64,000 nt of DNA from an uncultured Sphingomonas sp. (GTDB lineage Bacteria; Pseudomonadota; Alphaproteobacteria; Sphingomonadales; Sphingomonadaceae), in assembly GCA_913775315.1 (NCBI GenBank), contig CAJYIX010000013.1, positions 124,001 through 188,000 of the forward strand, in the 5' to 3' direction. The notes below the pieces were generated by a model. It saw nothing but the letters and a program-made list of their open reading frames with translations. It was not told where the DNA came from and searched no databases. A program made the position numbers and the translations under genes. Shown piece after piece: positions 1 to 9,920 of this stretch (position 1 is the stretch's first letter; every line of letters starts with the position of its first letter).

Positions 1-1
1 C

Positions 2-391
2 GCGATGAACACCGGCCACGACGGCTCGATGGCGACGCTTCACTCCAACTCCCCGCGCGAATGCCTCGCGCGTATGGAGAACATGGTGATGATGTCGGAC
101 ATCAAGGTGCCGAAGGAAGCGATCAGCCGCCAGATCGCCGATTCCGTCGACCTGATCGTCCAGGTAAAGCGCCTGCGCGACGGCTCGCGCCGCGTCACCA
201 ACATCACCGAGGTGATCGGCATGGAAGGCCCGGTGATCGTCACGCAGGAGCTGTTCAAGTTCGAATATCTGGACGAGAGCGCCGACGGCAAGATCATCGG
301 CGAATACCGCTCGATGGGCCTTCGCCCCTACACGCTCGACAAGGCCAAGCAGTTCGGTTTCGACCAGGCGCTGCTGGAAGCGTGCCTCTGA
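2..391 (+). CDS. cpaF: CpaF/TadA-type pilus assembly ATPase, C-terminal part
   Basis: C-terminal ~129 residues of a type II/IV secretion-type ATPase that powers Flp/Tad pilus assembly at the cytoplasmic face of the inner membrane. The visible part opens with the NTGHDGSMATLHSNSPRE stretch, typical of CpaF where the His-box/sensor region follows Walker B, and continues through the conserved D-L-I-V-Q and G-M-E-G-P-V elements. The reading frame is open to the window edge, so the N-terminal domain and Walker A lie upstream and are not visible; the ATG at position 5 is internal. The gene ends with TGA at 389-391 and is followed at once by a REPIN-like inverted repeat. Partial because of the window edge, not because it is broken. 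Confidence 0.9.
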   Translation, partial: AMNTGHDGSMATLHSNSPRECLARMENMVMMSDIKVPKEAISRQIADSVDLIVQVKRLRDGSRRVTNITEVIGMEGPVIVTQELFKFEYLDESADGKIIGEYRSMGLRPYTLDKAKQFGFDQALLEACL

Positions 392-400
392 CGCCCCATG

Positions 401-471
401 CTCCCGCGAAAGCGAGCGCCTAGGGCAACGAGCGTACCGCGCGCGGCTCTGGACCCCCGCTTTCGCGGGAG
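401..471. repeat. REPIN-like inverted repeat
   Basis: Two perfectly complementary 14-nt arms, CTCCCGCGAAAGCG at 401-414 and CGCTTTCGCGGGAG at 458-471, flank 43 nt. Each arm is itself a small palindrome (CCCGC-tttc-GCGGG type). The element fills the gap between the cpaF stop and the converging DUF2256 gene. Two head-to-head REP-like units of this kind are the layout of a REPIN. It could also act as a bidirectional transcription barrier, although no T-run follows. Confidence 0.55.
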
Positions 472-475
472 TACG

Positions 476-610
476 TCACCGCTTCTGCCGACAGCGGTCG
501 GAGCAGAACTTCACCTGGTCCCAGTCGCGCGCCCATTTCTTGCGCCACGCGAACGGGCGGCCGCACGCCTCGCAGATCTTGGTCGGCAGGTTGGGCTTTT
601 TGTGGGGCAT
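476..610 (-). CDS. DUF2256 family small zinc-finger-like protein
   Basis: 44-residue protein that begins [13 protein letters not shown]. Four cysteines in the pattern C13-x2-C16 and C36-x3-C40 suggest a small zinc-binding knuckle, and the aromatic W-x3-W-x3-W core between them is the DUF2256 signature. The family's function is not known. The ATG overlaps the TGA of the upstream chorismate mutase gene (ATGA at 609-612), so the two are probably translationally coupled. Confidence 0.8.
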   Translation of the reverse strand: MPHKKPNLPTKICEACGRPFAWRKKWARDWDQVKFCSDRCRQKR

Positions 611-906
611 CAGGCGCGCCGCCGCTCCCACTCGGCCAGTTCATAGGCGATCGACGCCTCGACCAGCGTTTCCCACATCGCGCCGATCGCGTCGGCGGGG
701 ATGCCCGCTGCCCGCGCGGCGGCGACGGCATTGTCGATGACCGCGGTCTTGCGCGCCTCGTCGCGGACATGGCCGCGCTCCGGCTTGATGCGGGCAGCGG
801 CGCGCATGTAGCCGAAGCGGCGCGCGAGCAGTGCCACCAGTTCGGCATCGAGCGCGTCGACGCCGGCGCGCACCTCCATCATCGTCGAGCAGTCGTCGGG
901 GTTCAT
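610..906 (-). CDS. Chorismate mutase (AroQ type)
   Basis: 98-residue all-helical AroQ-type chorismate mutase, expected to convert chorismate to prephenate for Phe/Tyr synthesis in the cytoplasm. The opening [19 protein letters not shown] helix is typical of AroQ and carries an Arg at the usual active-site position. A conserved K (in A-R-I-K-P-E) and the later E-x-x-V-E-x-S-I-x-Y-E-L helix follow. The length suits a stand-alone monofunctional enzyme. The similarity extends to isochorismate-pyruvate lyase (PchB), which cannot be excluded. The ATG at 906 is chosen because the family begins just before this helix; a longer start at 945 is open but adds unrelated residues. It overlaps the DUF2256 gene downstream. 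Confidence 0.8.
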   Translation of the reverse strand: MNPDDCSTMMEVRAGVDALDAELVALLARRFGYMRAAARIKPERGHVRDEARKTAVIDNAVAAARAAGIPADAIGAMWETLVEASIAYELAEWERRRA

Positions 907-1022
907 CACGTCCGCCCGACTAGCCGATCCGCAGCGGTTCGTCATCGCCCCTGCCCGCGATGCTTGTCGAACCGCCGAAGCTGCGGCACAAACCGCTGAT
1001 CTTCCTGACGGAGACGCCCTCG

Positions 1023-1235
1023 ATGCTGTTCGCGTTGCTTCTGACCGCCACCCTTCCCGCGCCGCAGGAGGCGCAAACGCCCAGGCCGAAGGCCGAGAAG
1101 ATCTGTAAGGGCCGGGTCAACACCGGCTCGCGCCTGCGCTCCAAGCCCGTCTGCAAGACGCAGGCGGAATGGGATGCGGAGGCGGCGACCAACGCCGATT
1201 CGACGCGCAACATGGGCCAGACGCAGAGCCGCTGA
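1023..1235 (+). CDS. Small secreted protein, unknown function
   Basis: About 70 residues. The start at 1023 gives a short hydrophobic N-terminus (MLFALLLTATLPAPQEA) that looks like a signal peptide, followed by a polar mature part with two cysteines (K-I-C-K-G and P-V-C-K-T). That pair could form a disulfide, and the segment R-V-N-T-G-S-R-L-R-S-K-x-V-C resembles small periplasmic proteins often annotated as hypothetical in sphingomonads. I do not recognise a function. An in-frame ATG at 960 would give a non-signal N-terminus and is less likely. Confidence 0.55.
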   Translation: MLFALLLTATLPAPQEAQTPRPKAEKICKGRVNTGSRLRSKPVCKTQAEWDAEAATNADSTRNMGQTQSR

Positions 1236-1246
1236 CCCCCGCCGCC

Positions 1247-1275
1247 TTGACTCGCGCGGCGGTTGGCGCTAGGCG
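1247..1275 (+). promoter_or_regulatory. Candidate sigma-70 promoter upstream of rpsD
   Basis: TTGACT at 1247-1252, a 17-nt spacer, then TAGGCG at 1270-1275. The -35 is near consensus, while the -10 is only moderately good. It lies 151 nt before the rpsD start, and no gene occupies the interval. Inferred by eye only. Confidence 0.4.
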
Positions 1276-1426
1276 CGCGCCTTCGCAATGAGGCCCCGCA
1301 CCCCGGTGAAGCGGCGGCCACGGCATCGATGATGCCGGGCGATGACCGGGATCGCGATCATGATCGGCCTGCCTTCGGGGCGTTCCGCTCAGGGTCAACG
1401 TCGTTGGCTATTGCAAGGAAGTTACC

Positions 1427-2041
1427 ATGTCGAAGCGCTCCAGCGCCAAGTACAAACTCGACCGTCGTCTCGGCGAGAACATCTGGGGTCGCCCCAAGAG
1501 CCCGGTGAACAAGCGCGAGTACGGCCCCGGCCAGCACGGCCAGCGCCGCAAGGGCAAGATGTCGGACTTCGGCATCCAGCTGCGCGCCAAGCAGAAGCTC
1601 AAGGGCTATTACGGCGACGTCACCGAGAAGCAGTTCAAGAAGGCCTATGAAGAGGCGTCGCGCATGAAGGGCGACACCAGCCAGAATCTGATCGGCCTGC
1701 TCGAGCAGCGTCTGGACGCGGTGGTCTATCGCGCCAAGTTCGCGCCCACCATCTGGTCGGCGCGCCAGATCGTCAACCACGGCCACATCCGCGTCAACGG
1801 CGTGAAGTGCAACATCGCCTCGCGCCGTATCAAGCCGGGCGACGTGATCTCGCTGGGCGACAAGGCCAAGGAAATGGCGCTGATCGTCGAGGCGCAGAGC
1901 CTGTCGGAGCGTGACATCCCCGATTACGTGGCGCCCGACGGCAACGCGGCGGTGACCTTCACGCGCGTCCCCACGCTCGACGAAGTGCCCTATCCGGTGA
2001 AGATGGAACCGAACCTGGTGGTCGAGTTCTACTCGCGTTGA
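1427..2041 (+). CDS. rpsD: 30S ribosomal protein S4
   Basis: 204 residues, the normal length for bacterial S4, a primary 16S rRNA binding protein that nucleates assembly of the 30S body. The N-terminus [21 protein letters not shown] and the block [11 protein letters not shown] are family hallmarks. An S4 RNA-binding domain occupies roughly residues 95-155 (R-L-D-A-V-V-Y-R then H-G-H-I-R-V-N-G). The ATG at 1427 is preceded by AGGAAG at good spacing. It stands alone rather than in the alpha operon, as is common in alphaproteobacteria, and ends against a strong hairpin terminator shared with the converging peptidase gene. Confidence 0.97.
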   Translation: MSKRSSAKYKLDRRLGENIWGRPKSPVNKREYGPGQHGQRRKGKMSDFGIQLRAKQKLKGYYGDVTEKQFKKAYEEASRMKGDTSQNLIGLLEQRLDAVVYRAKFAPTIWSARQIVNHGHIRVNGVKCNIASRRIKPGDVISLGDKAKEMALIVEAQSLSERDIPDYVAPDGNAAVTFTRVPTLDEVPYPVKMEPNLVVEFYSR

Positions 2042-2147
2042 TCCCGCGGCGCAGCCGCGCTGCGCCGGGGAAATCAACGCGAGCGGCCGGCGGTGCCGAA
2101 AGGCACCGACCGACGACGCGGCTCCGCCGCGGCGCTCACGGACACAG

Positions 2148-2185
2148 AAAAAGGGGCGGCATCCTCCGGGACGCCGCCCTTTTTC
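2148..2185. terminator. Bidirectional Rho-independent terminator between rpsD and the S9 peptidase
   Basis: GGGCGGC at 2154-2160 pairs with GCCGCCC at 2173-2179 around a 12-nt loop. The hairpin has an A-run on the left and a T-run on the right (extended A:T pairing), so it can stop transcription from both converging genes. Confidence 0.8.
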
Positions 2186-2189
2186 GTGT

Positions 2190-4154
2190 CTACTTCCCCG
2201 GCATCGACGCGGCAAAGAACGCGCCCGCCTTGTCCAGCATCGCCGCACGCACCTCGCCATCCTCGAGATAATGGTCGAGGCCTTCGTAGACGACGAGTTC
2301 GCTCTTCTTGCCCGCGCCCTTCAGCTTCGACTGCATCGCCCTTGCTTGCGCGACGCCGACATTGCGGTCGAGGTCGCCGTGGAACATCAGGACGGGCGCC
2401 TTGAAGCGGTCCGCGTGGCGCGTCGGCGACCCTTCGGCCAGATGCGGCCCCTCGCCGATGAAGTCGCGCATGATCTTGTAGTTGGAGAACATCTCGCCTT
2501 CGCGGCGCAGGCGCGACAGGTCGGTGACGGGCGCGACCGCGACGATCGCCTTGAACAGGTCGGGATCGAGCACCGCCGACTGGAGCGCAGCATAGCCACC
2601 ATAGGACCAGCCGAAGATGCCAAGCCGCCCGGCATCGGCCCCCTGCCCCACCAGCCACTTGCCAGCATCGTTGACGTCGCCGATCGCGGTCTTCCAGCCC
2701 TTGAACCCGTTCTTCTGGAACCAGGCGTCGCCATAGCCGGTCGAGCCGCGGAAATTGGGCTGGAGCACGGCATAGCCCTTGGCCGCGAAGAACTGCGCCA
2801 GCCAGTCGAAGCCCCACACGTCGCGCGCGCCGGGCCCGCCATGCGGCATCACGATCGCGGGCAGTCCCTTTGCGCTGTCATGCCCCGGCGGCAGCGTCAG
2901 ATAACCGGGGATCTTCGTCCCGTCCGCCGCCGGATAGACCATCGGCCGCATCGCCGCGAGCGTCATGCCCGACAGGTCCGGGCGATCGCTGGCGATCGGG
3001 TGCAGCTTTCGCCCCTTGCGATCGAACAGGTAGTAACGGCCCGGATTGGTGTCGGCACCCGCCCAGAGCAGCATGACGTTCTCGTCCTCGCTTGAATCGA
3101 GGAAGCGGATGATCGGCGTTTCCGGCAGCGCCTTGGCCAGGCTGGCGGCGAGTTTCGCCAGTGCCGGATCGAAATACTGCACCTGTCGGCGATCGGTCAC
3201 GTAGTTGACCCCGACGATCCGCCCGCGCCGGCCGATCGTGGCAAAACTTGATACATCGACATCGGGGTGCGCGAAGACGAGCTTCTCGGTACCCGATCCG
3301 TCCAGCGCCTTGCTGTAGGCGGCGAGGCGCCCGTCGGTGCGCTTCAGGCCATAGGCGACATTGGTCGCGGCATCGACGCCGTAGGGATCGAAGCCGTTGC
3401 CGTCGCCGTCAACGGTGCTTAGCGGGCTCCAACGGTCCGCCCCCGCGGCGCGATAGAAATAGTTGCGGCCCGGCATGTCGTAGCCCGAGGCGGTATCGGT
3501 CTTCACCCGTCCGATGATCCGCACCCGTCCGGCGCCGTCGGTGATGTATTCGCGCGCATCGGCATCGGCGCGCTCGACCGGCGAAATCTTGAGCGACAAA
3601 GTATCGACCCGATCGACGCGGTAGCCGCCGCGCCCCATGCCGTCGGCATTGCCGTCGCCCAGTTGCTGGCGCATCAGGAGAACACTGTTCTCGACGCCGG
3701 GATTCCAGTCGATCACCGACCCGCTCGACAGCGCAATGCCGACGCCGCGCGGCATCGGCATCCCCTTGGGGTTCTTGCCGTCCGAATCGATGGCGAAGAT
3801 GCGCGAGCTATAGGCGATCTCGCCCCCGTCGACGCGGACGATGCCATAGATGGTGCACATCAGCCGGCTCGATCCGACCCAGCGACAGCCGGACAGCCGC
3901 TCGGGCTTGCCGTCGAAGCCGCCGATAATCATCGGCTTTGCGTTCTCGTCGGTCACGTCGAGGACGAGAATCACCGCCCCCTGCCCCTTTGACGGGCTGA
4001 TGAAGGCAAGCTTGGTGCCGTCGGGCGACAGGCTGCCATTCTCGATATTCTCGCGCGCTCCGAAGGCAACCGCCAGCTTGTCGGGCTCGGCGCGGGCGAC
4101 GCCCGTACCCATCACGAGTGCCGCCATCGCAGCACTCGCCATCATGCGTCGCAT
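2190..4154 (-). CDS. S9 family prolyl-oligopeptidase-like serine peptidase, secreted
   Basis: About 654 residues. A signal peptide (MRRMMASAAMAALVMGTGVARA) is followed by an N-terminal beta-propeller-like region and a C-terminal alpha/beta-hydrolase domain. The catalytic Ser lies near residue 517 in G-W-S-Y-G-G-Y-A. Asp near 596 (H-G-D-L-D-R-N-V) and His near 628 (G-L-D-H-Y-L) complete the triad in the order expected for the S9 clan. The likely role is cleavage of short peptides in the periplasm or outside the cell. The start at 4154 is chosen because it follows a GGGAGTGG ribosome binding site and begins the signal peptide; the open frame extends to 4262 without support. It is divergent from an M28 peptidase, and a second S9 peptidase lies at 36.5 kb. 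Confidence 0.88.
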   Translation of the reverse strand: MRRMMASAAMAALVMGTGVARAEPDKLAVAFGARENIENGSLSPDGTKLAFISPSKGQGAVILVLDVTDENAKPMIIGGFDGKPERLSGCRWVGSSRLMCTIYGIVRVDGGEIAYSSRIFAIDSDGKNPKGMPMPRGVGIALSSGSVIDWNPGVENSVLLMRQQLGDGNADGMGRGGYRVDRVDTLSLKISPVERADADAREYITDGAGRVRIIGRVKTDTASGYDMPGRNYFYRAAGADRWSPLSTVDGDGNGFDPYGVDAATNVAYGLKRTDGRLAAYSKALDGSGTEKLVFAHPDVDVSSFATIGRRGRIVGVNYVTDRRQVQYFDPALAKLAASLAKALPETPIIRFLDSSEDENVMLLWAGADTNPGRYYLFDRKGRKLHPIASDRPDLSGMTLAAMRPMVYPAADGTKIPGYLTLPPGHDSAKGLPAIVMPHGGPGARDVWGFDWLAQFFAAKGYAVLQPNFRGSTGYGDAWFQKNGFKGWKTAIGDVNDAGKWLVGQGADAGRLGIFGWSYGGYAALQSAVLDPDLFKAIVAVAPVTDLSRLRREGEMFSNYKIMRDFIGEGPHLAEGSPTRHADRFKAPVLMFHGDLDRNVGVAQARAMQSKLKGAGKKSELVVYEGLDHYLEDGEVRAAMLDKAGAFFAASMPGK

Positions 4155-4285
4155 CGTTCCACTCCCCCGTTTTTCGTTCCCCGCTAACAGGTTGGCGCAG
4201 CCCCATTCGCTTGGCAAGCAGGCCGCTTGCCCCGCGGGCGCGGCGGTGCGAAACCCGGCCATCCTCTTCCATGGAAAGTGTGCCG

Positions 4286-5923
4286 ATGCGTCGCCTCGCC
4301 CCCCTCCCGCTCCTTGCCCTCGCCTCCGCCGTGCCTGCCACCGCGCAGACGGTGCCGATCGACACCTTTCGAGAGGCGGTGAAGACGCTGTCGTCGGACG
4401 AATATGAAGGCCGCGCGCCGGGCACCGCGGGCGAGGAAAAGACGCTCGCCTATCTGACGCAAGCGTTCGCGGCGGCGGGGCTGAAGCCCGGCAATAACGG
4501 CTCGTGGTTCCAGGACGTGCCGATGGTCGAGCTGACCGCGAAGAACGTGACGCCGCTGACCTTCACCGGCGGCCGGGGCGCGGCGCAGTCGCTCGCCTAT
4601 GGCCCGCAGATGGTCGTCGGCAGCTATCGCGTGACGCCGCGCGTCGATGTGAAGGCGTCGGACGTGATCTTCGTCGGCTATGGCATCAACGCGCCCGAGC
4701 GGGGGTGGAACGACTATGCCGGGCTCGACGTGAAGGGGAAGACGGTCGTCATCCTCGTCAACGATCCCGACTGGCAGACGCCGGGGCTGAAAGGTCCGTT
4801 CGGCGGGCGGGCGATGACCTATTACGGGCGCTGGACCTACAAATTCGAGGAGGCCGCGCGGCAGGGCGCCGCCGCCGCCCTCATCGTCCACCAGACGCAG
4901 CCTGCCGCCTATGGCTGGAACGTCGTCCAGTCGAGCTGGACCGGCGCGCAGCAGGTCGCGGCCAGCAAGGACGACGGCGCGAGCCAGAGCGCGGCGATCG
5001 GCTGGATTCAGGAGGCGCAGGCAAAGGCGCTGTTCGCGCGCGCCGGGCAGAATTTCGACCGCCTCGCCGCCGCCGCCAAGGTCAAGGGGTTCAAGGCCGT
5101 CCCGCTGACCGGCGTGAAGGCGAATGTCGGCTTCGACATGCAGGTCCGCCGCCATGCGTCGAAGAACGTGATCGGCATCCTGCCCGGCACGCAGCGCCCC
5201 GACGAGGTGGTGCTCTATACCGCGCACTGGGACCATCTCGGCCGGTGCGAGGCGGCGCCCGACGGCGACGACATCTGCAACGGCGCGATCGACAATGCGA
5301 CGGGCACCGCCGCGCTGATCGCGATCGCCAAGGAAGAGGCGGCGAAGGGCGCGACCCCGCGCAGCCAGGTGTTCATCGCGGTGACGGGCGAGGAATCGGG
5401 CCTGCTCGGCAGCGACTATTACGGCAAGAACCCGGTGTTCCCGCACGCCAAGACGGTCGGTGGGGTCAACATGGACGCGCTGTCGATGGCGGGGCCGGCA
5501 AAGAACGTCGTCGTCGTCGGCTATGGCAAGTCCGACCTCGACGGCTATCTCACCCGCGCGCTCGCCGCACAGGGCCGCGTCGCCAGCCCCGAACCGACGC
5601 CCGAAAAGGGCTTCTACTATCGTTCGGACCATTTCAGCCTGGCCAAGCACGGCGTGCCGATGCTCTATTTCGACGGCGGCGACGACCTGGTCCAGGGCGG
5701 CAAGGCGGCGGGCAAGGCCTATGCCGAGGCGTATGAGAAGAACGCCTATCACGGGCCGAAGGACGAGTTCGACCCCAACTGGAATTACGCGGGCGTGCAG
5801 CGCGACCTCGATCTTTATGCCGCGGTCGGGCGGGCGCTGGCGAGCACCACCGAATGGCCGAACTGGAAGCCGGGCGACGAATTCCGCGCGATCCGCGACA
5901 AGAGCCGGGCGGGGGTGAAGTAA
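4286..5923 (+). CDS. M28 family zinc metallopeptidase, secreted
   Basis: 545 residues from the ATG at 4286, which starts a clear signal peptide (MRRLAPLPLLALASAVPATAQ); an in-frame ATG at 4271 adds only five residues. A protease-associated (PA) insert precedes the catalytic domain. Zinc ligands are visible in order: His and Asp in Y-T-A-H-W-D-H-L-G, Asp in C-N-G-A-I-D-N-A-T-G, the Glu pair in V-T-G-E-E-S-G-L-L-G, Asp in V-N-M-D-A, and the final His in Y-R-S-D-H-F-S. This is the M28 aminopeptidase pattern with two co-catalytic zincs. It probably trims peptides in the periplasm or outside the cell alongside the divergent S9 peptidase. It converges on ligI with a 15-nt gap. Confidence 0.9.
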   Translation: MRRLAPLPLLALASAVPATAQTVPIDTFREAVKTLSSDEYEGRAPGTAGEEKTLAYLTQAFAAAGLKPGNNGSWFQDVPMVELTAKNVTPLTFTGGRGAAQSLAYGPQMVVGSYRVTPRVDVKASDVIFVGYGINAPERGWNDYAGLDVKGKTVVILVNDPDWQTPGLKGPFGGRAMTYYGRWTYKFEEAARQGAAAALIVHQTQPAAYGWNVVQSSWTGAQQVAASKDDGASQSAAIGWIQEAQAKALFARAGQNFDRLAAAAKVKGFKAVPLTGVKANVGFDMQVRRHASKNVIGILPGTQRPDEVVLYTAHWDHLGRCEAAPDGDDICNGAIDNATGTAALIAIAKEEAAKGATPRSQVFIAVTGEESGLLGSDYYGKNPVFPHAKTVGGVNMDALSMAGPAKNVVVVGYGKSDLDGYLTRALAAQGRVASPEPTPEKGFYYRSDHFSLAKHGVPMLYFDGGDDLVQGGKAAGKAYAEAYEKNAYHGPKDEFDPNWNYAGVQRDLDLYAAVGRALASTTEWPNWKPGDEFRAIRDKSRAGVK

Positions 5924-5938
5924 CGCCGCCCGCGCGGC

Positions 5939-7858
<1,920 letters not shown>

Positions 7859-7866
<8 letters not shown>

Positions 7867-8530
7867 AGCGCAGTCCCATCGCCGCGAGCTTCCCGCGCAT
7901 GTCGTAGATGTCGAGACCGAGTTCGCCCGCTGCCAGCCGCACCCGCTTCGCCTCCTCCGCCGCCTCTCGCGCCTGCGCCCTCTCCAGCACCGCAGCGGCT
8001 TCTGCGCGGGGGACGATGCAGACGCCGTCGTCGTCGGCAACGATCACGTCGCCGGGGTTCACCAGCGCGTTCGCCGCGACGACGGGGACGTTGACCGAGC
8101 CCAGCACCGCCTTCACCGTCCCTTGGGCATGCACCGCCTTCGACCAGACGGGAAAGCCCATCGCGGTCAGGTCGCGCACGTCGCGGACGCCCGCGTCGAT
8201 CACCAGCCCCCGGCACCCGCGCGCCATGGCCGAGGTCGCGAGCAGATCGCCGAAATAGCCGTCGGTGCAGGGGCTGGTCGGCGCGAGGACGAGAATGTCG
8301 CCCTCCCGCAATTGCTCGATCGCGACATGCACCATCCAGTTGTCGCCGGGCGGGGCCGAGATCGTCACCGCCGACCCGGCGATCCGCGCGCCGGGATAGA
8401 TGGGGCGCATGTGCGGCGCCATCAGCCCAGTGCGGCCCTGCGCCTCGTGCACCGTCGCCACGCCCGCGGCGGCGAGGCCGTCGATCACCGAAAGGTCCGC
8501 GCGCTCGATATGCTGCACGACGACGCCCAT
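7859..8530 (-). CDS. ligK: 4-carboxy-4-hydroxy-2-oxoadipate aldolase (RraA-like)
   Basis: 223-residue class II aldolase of the RraA-like superfamily that cleaves 4-carboxy-4-hydroxy-2-oxoadipate to pyruvate and oxaloacetate, the last step of the pathway. Visible motifs are the N-terminal [10 protein letters not shown], the P-P-G-D-N-W-M segment, and the substrate/metal motif [12 protein letters not shown] with its Arg and Asp. The ATG at 8530 is followed by the conserved V-V-V-Q-H-I-E; the very long open frame to 9625 is antisense to lysR and is not coding. First gene of the ligK-ligU-ligI operon, divergent from the LysR-type regulator across 103 bp. Confidence 0.9.
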
Positions 8531-8587
8531 CCGATCCGCTCCTGTCCCAAATTGCCCGCCCGTCCTGCCCCCCGCCACCGGACGCCA

Positions 8588-8626
8588 CAATTCTGAATTG
8601 CCATCGGGGCATAAGTTTCGCTTATG
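8588..8626. promoter_or_regulatory. Palindromic LysR-type operator region between ligK and lysR
   Basis: CATAAG-tttcg-CTTATG at 8610-8626 is a perfect inverted repeat that contains the LysR-type T-N11-A core (T at 8612, A at 8624). A second perfect repeat, CAATT-ctg-AATTG, lies at 8588-8600. Two dyads ~22 bp apart in a divergent promoter fit a recognition site plus an activation site for a LysR-type regulator. No binding data are available. Confidence 0.55.
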
Positions 8627-8633
8627 TCCGGGG

Positions 8634-9845
8634 ATGAGCACGCCCGTCCACGACCTTAACCTGCGCCACCTGCGCGCCGCGCTCGCGGTCGTCGAGACGG
8701 GGACGGTCATCGCCGCCGCGGACGCGATCAACCTGTCGCAACCGGCGCTGACGCAGGGGCTCGCGCGGCTGGAGGCGGCGCTCCAGACCTCGCTCTTCAC
8801 CCGCCGGCCCGACGGGATGACGCCCACCGCCGCCGGCCTCGCGCTCGCCCGCCGCGTGGAGGCGGTGCAGCGGTTACTGGCCGAGGCGATGAAGGGGCTG
8901 CGCAAGGGGACGCGCGGGTTCGCGCGTGCCGACCTCCTGCTCACCATGGCGCAGCTGCGCGCGCTGGTGGCGATCGCGCGCGGCGGCTCGTACGTCGCCG
9001 CCGCCGCCGCGACGGGCGTGTCGCAGCCCGCCATCCACCGCGCGATCCGCGATGTGGAGCGGATCTGCGGCGTGGTGCTGGTCGAGCGGCGCGGGCGCGG
9101 CGTCGCGCTGACCCCGGCGGGCATCCGCCTCGCGCGTGCCTGTCGCCTCGCGATGGGCGAGCTGCGCGCCGCGGTCGAGGAGATCGCGGCGATCGACGGG
9201 CGGGACGAGGGGCGGATCGCGATCGGCGCGATGCCACTCGCGCGCGCCTGGCTGCTCCCCACCGCGATCGCGCGCTTCCATGCGGCCGAGCCGGGCGTCG
9301 CGTTCGACGTGGCGGAGGGGTCGCATGCCGAACTCCTCGAACCCCTGCGCGACGGCGAGTTCGACCTGCTCGTCGGCGCGATCCGCGATCCCTCGCCCGG
9401 ACCGGATATCGCGCAGGAGGCGCTGCTGGTCGACCGCCTCGCCATCTTCGGACGTACGAACCATCCGCTGGCGGGCAGCGTGCCCGATGCGGCGACGCTC
9501 GCGCGGCAGCCGTGGCTCGTGCCCCGCGCCGGTACGCCGCTGCGCGCGCTGTGGGAGGGGTTGTTCGCGGGGCTTCCCCTGCCGCCCGTCCGGATCGAGT
9601 GCGGGTCGGTGATGATGCTGCGCAACCTGATGCGCGAGGGTGATTACCTCACGCTCCTGTCGCCCGAGCAATTGTGGGTGGAGATCGAGGCGGGGATCCT
9701 GACCCGCATCGCCGATGTGCCGGGCAGCACCCGCGTCATCGGCATCACCACCCGCGCCGCCTGGCACCCCACACAGGCGCAGGCGCGCTTCATCGCCAGC
9801 CTGCGCGAGCTGGCCGCGACGCGCACACTTTCGGCGAATCAATAA
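8634..9845 (+). CDS. LysR-family regulator with two tandem HTH domains
   Basis: 403 residues, about 100 longer than a normal LysR protein. Residues ~8-65 form a first winged HTH (L-R-H-L-R-A-A-L then [14 protein letters not shown]). Residues ~104-163 form a second complete HTH ([14 protein letters not shown] then [14 protein letters not shown]). A standard LysR effector-binding domain (~190-400) follows, starting E-G-R-I-A-I-G-A-M. It is divergent from ligK-U-I and upstream of ligJ-pobA, so it is probably the pathway regulator sensing a ring-cleavage intermediate. The ATG at 8634 follows a GGGG stretch; alternative upstream ATGs are out of frame. The duplication could be an ancient in-frame fusion. 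Confidence 0.85.
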   Translation: MSTPVHDLNLRHLRAALAVVETGTVIAAADAINLSQPALTQGLARLEAALQTSLFTRRPDGMTPTAAGLALARRVEAVQRLLAEAMKGLRKGTRGFARADLLLTMAQLRALVAIARGGSYVAAAAATGVSQPAIHRAIRDVERICGVVLVERRGRGVALTPAGIRLARACRLAMGELRAAVEEIAAIDGRDEGRIAIGAMPLARAWLLPTAIARFHAAEPGVAFDVAEGSHAELLEPLRDGEFDLLVGAIRDPSPGPDIAQEALLVDRLAIFGRTNHPLAGSVPDAATLARQPWLVPRAGTPLRALWEGLFAGLPLPPVRIECGSVMMLRNLMREGDYLTLLSPEQLWVEIEAGILTRIADVPGSTRVIGITTRAAWHPTQAQARFIASLRELAATRTLSANQ

Positions 9846-9920
9846 TGGAACGCCGCTACCGATTGGCGTGATTGCCACCCGCGCGGCACCAGCGGACCGT
9901 CCGAAAAGGGAGAGGTTCGC

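Noticed and set aside
4184-5752. Minus-strand frame of 522 codons
   Set aside because: Antisense to the M28 peptidase gene, with no recognisable domain.
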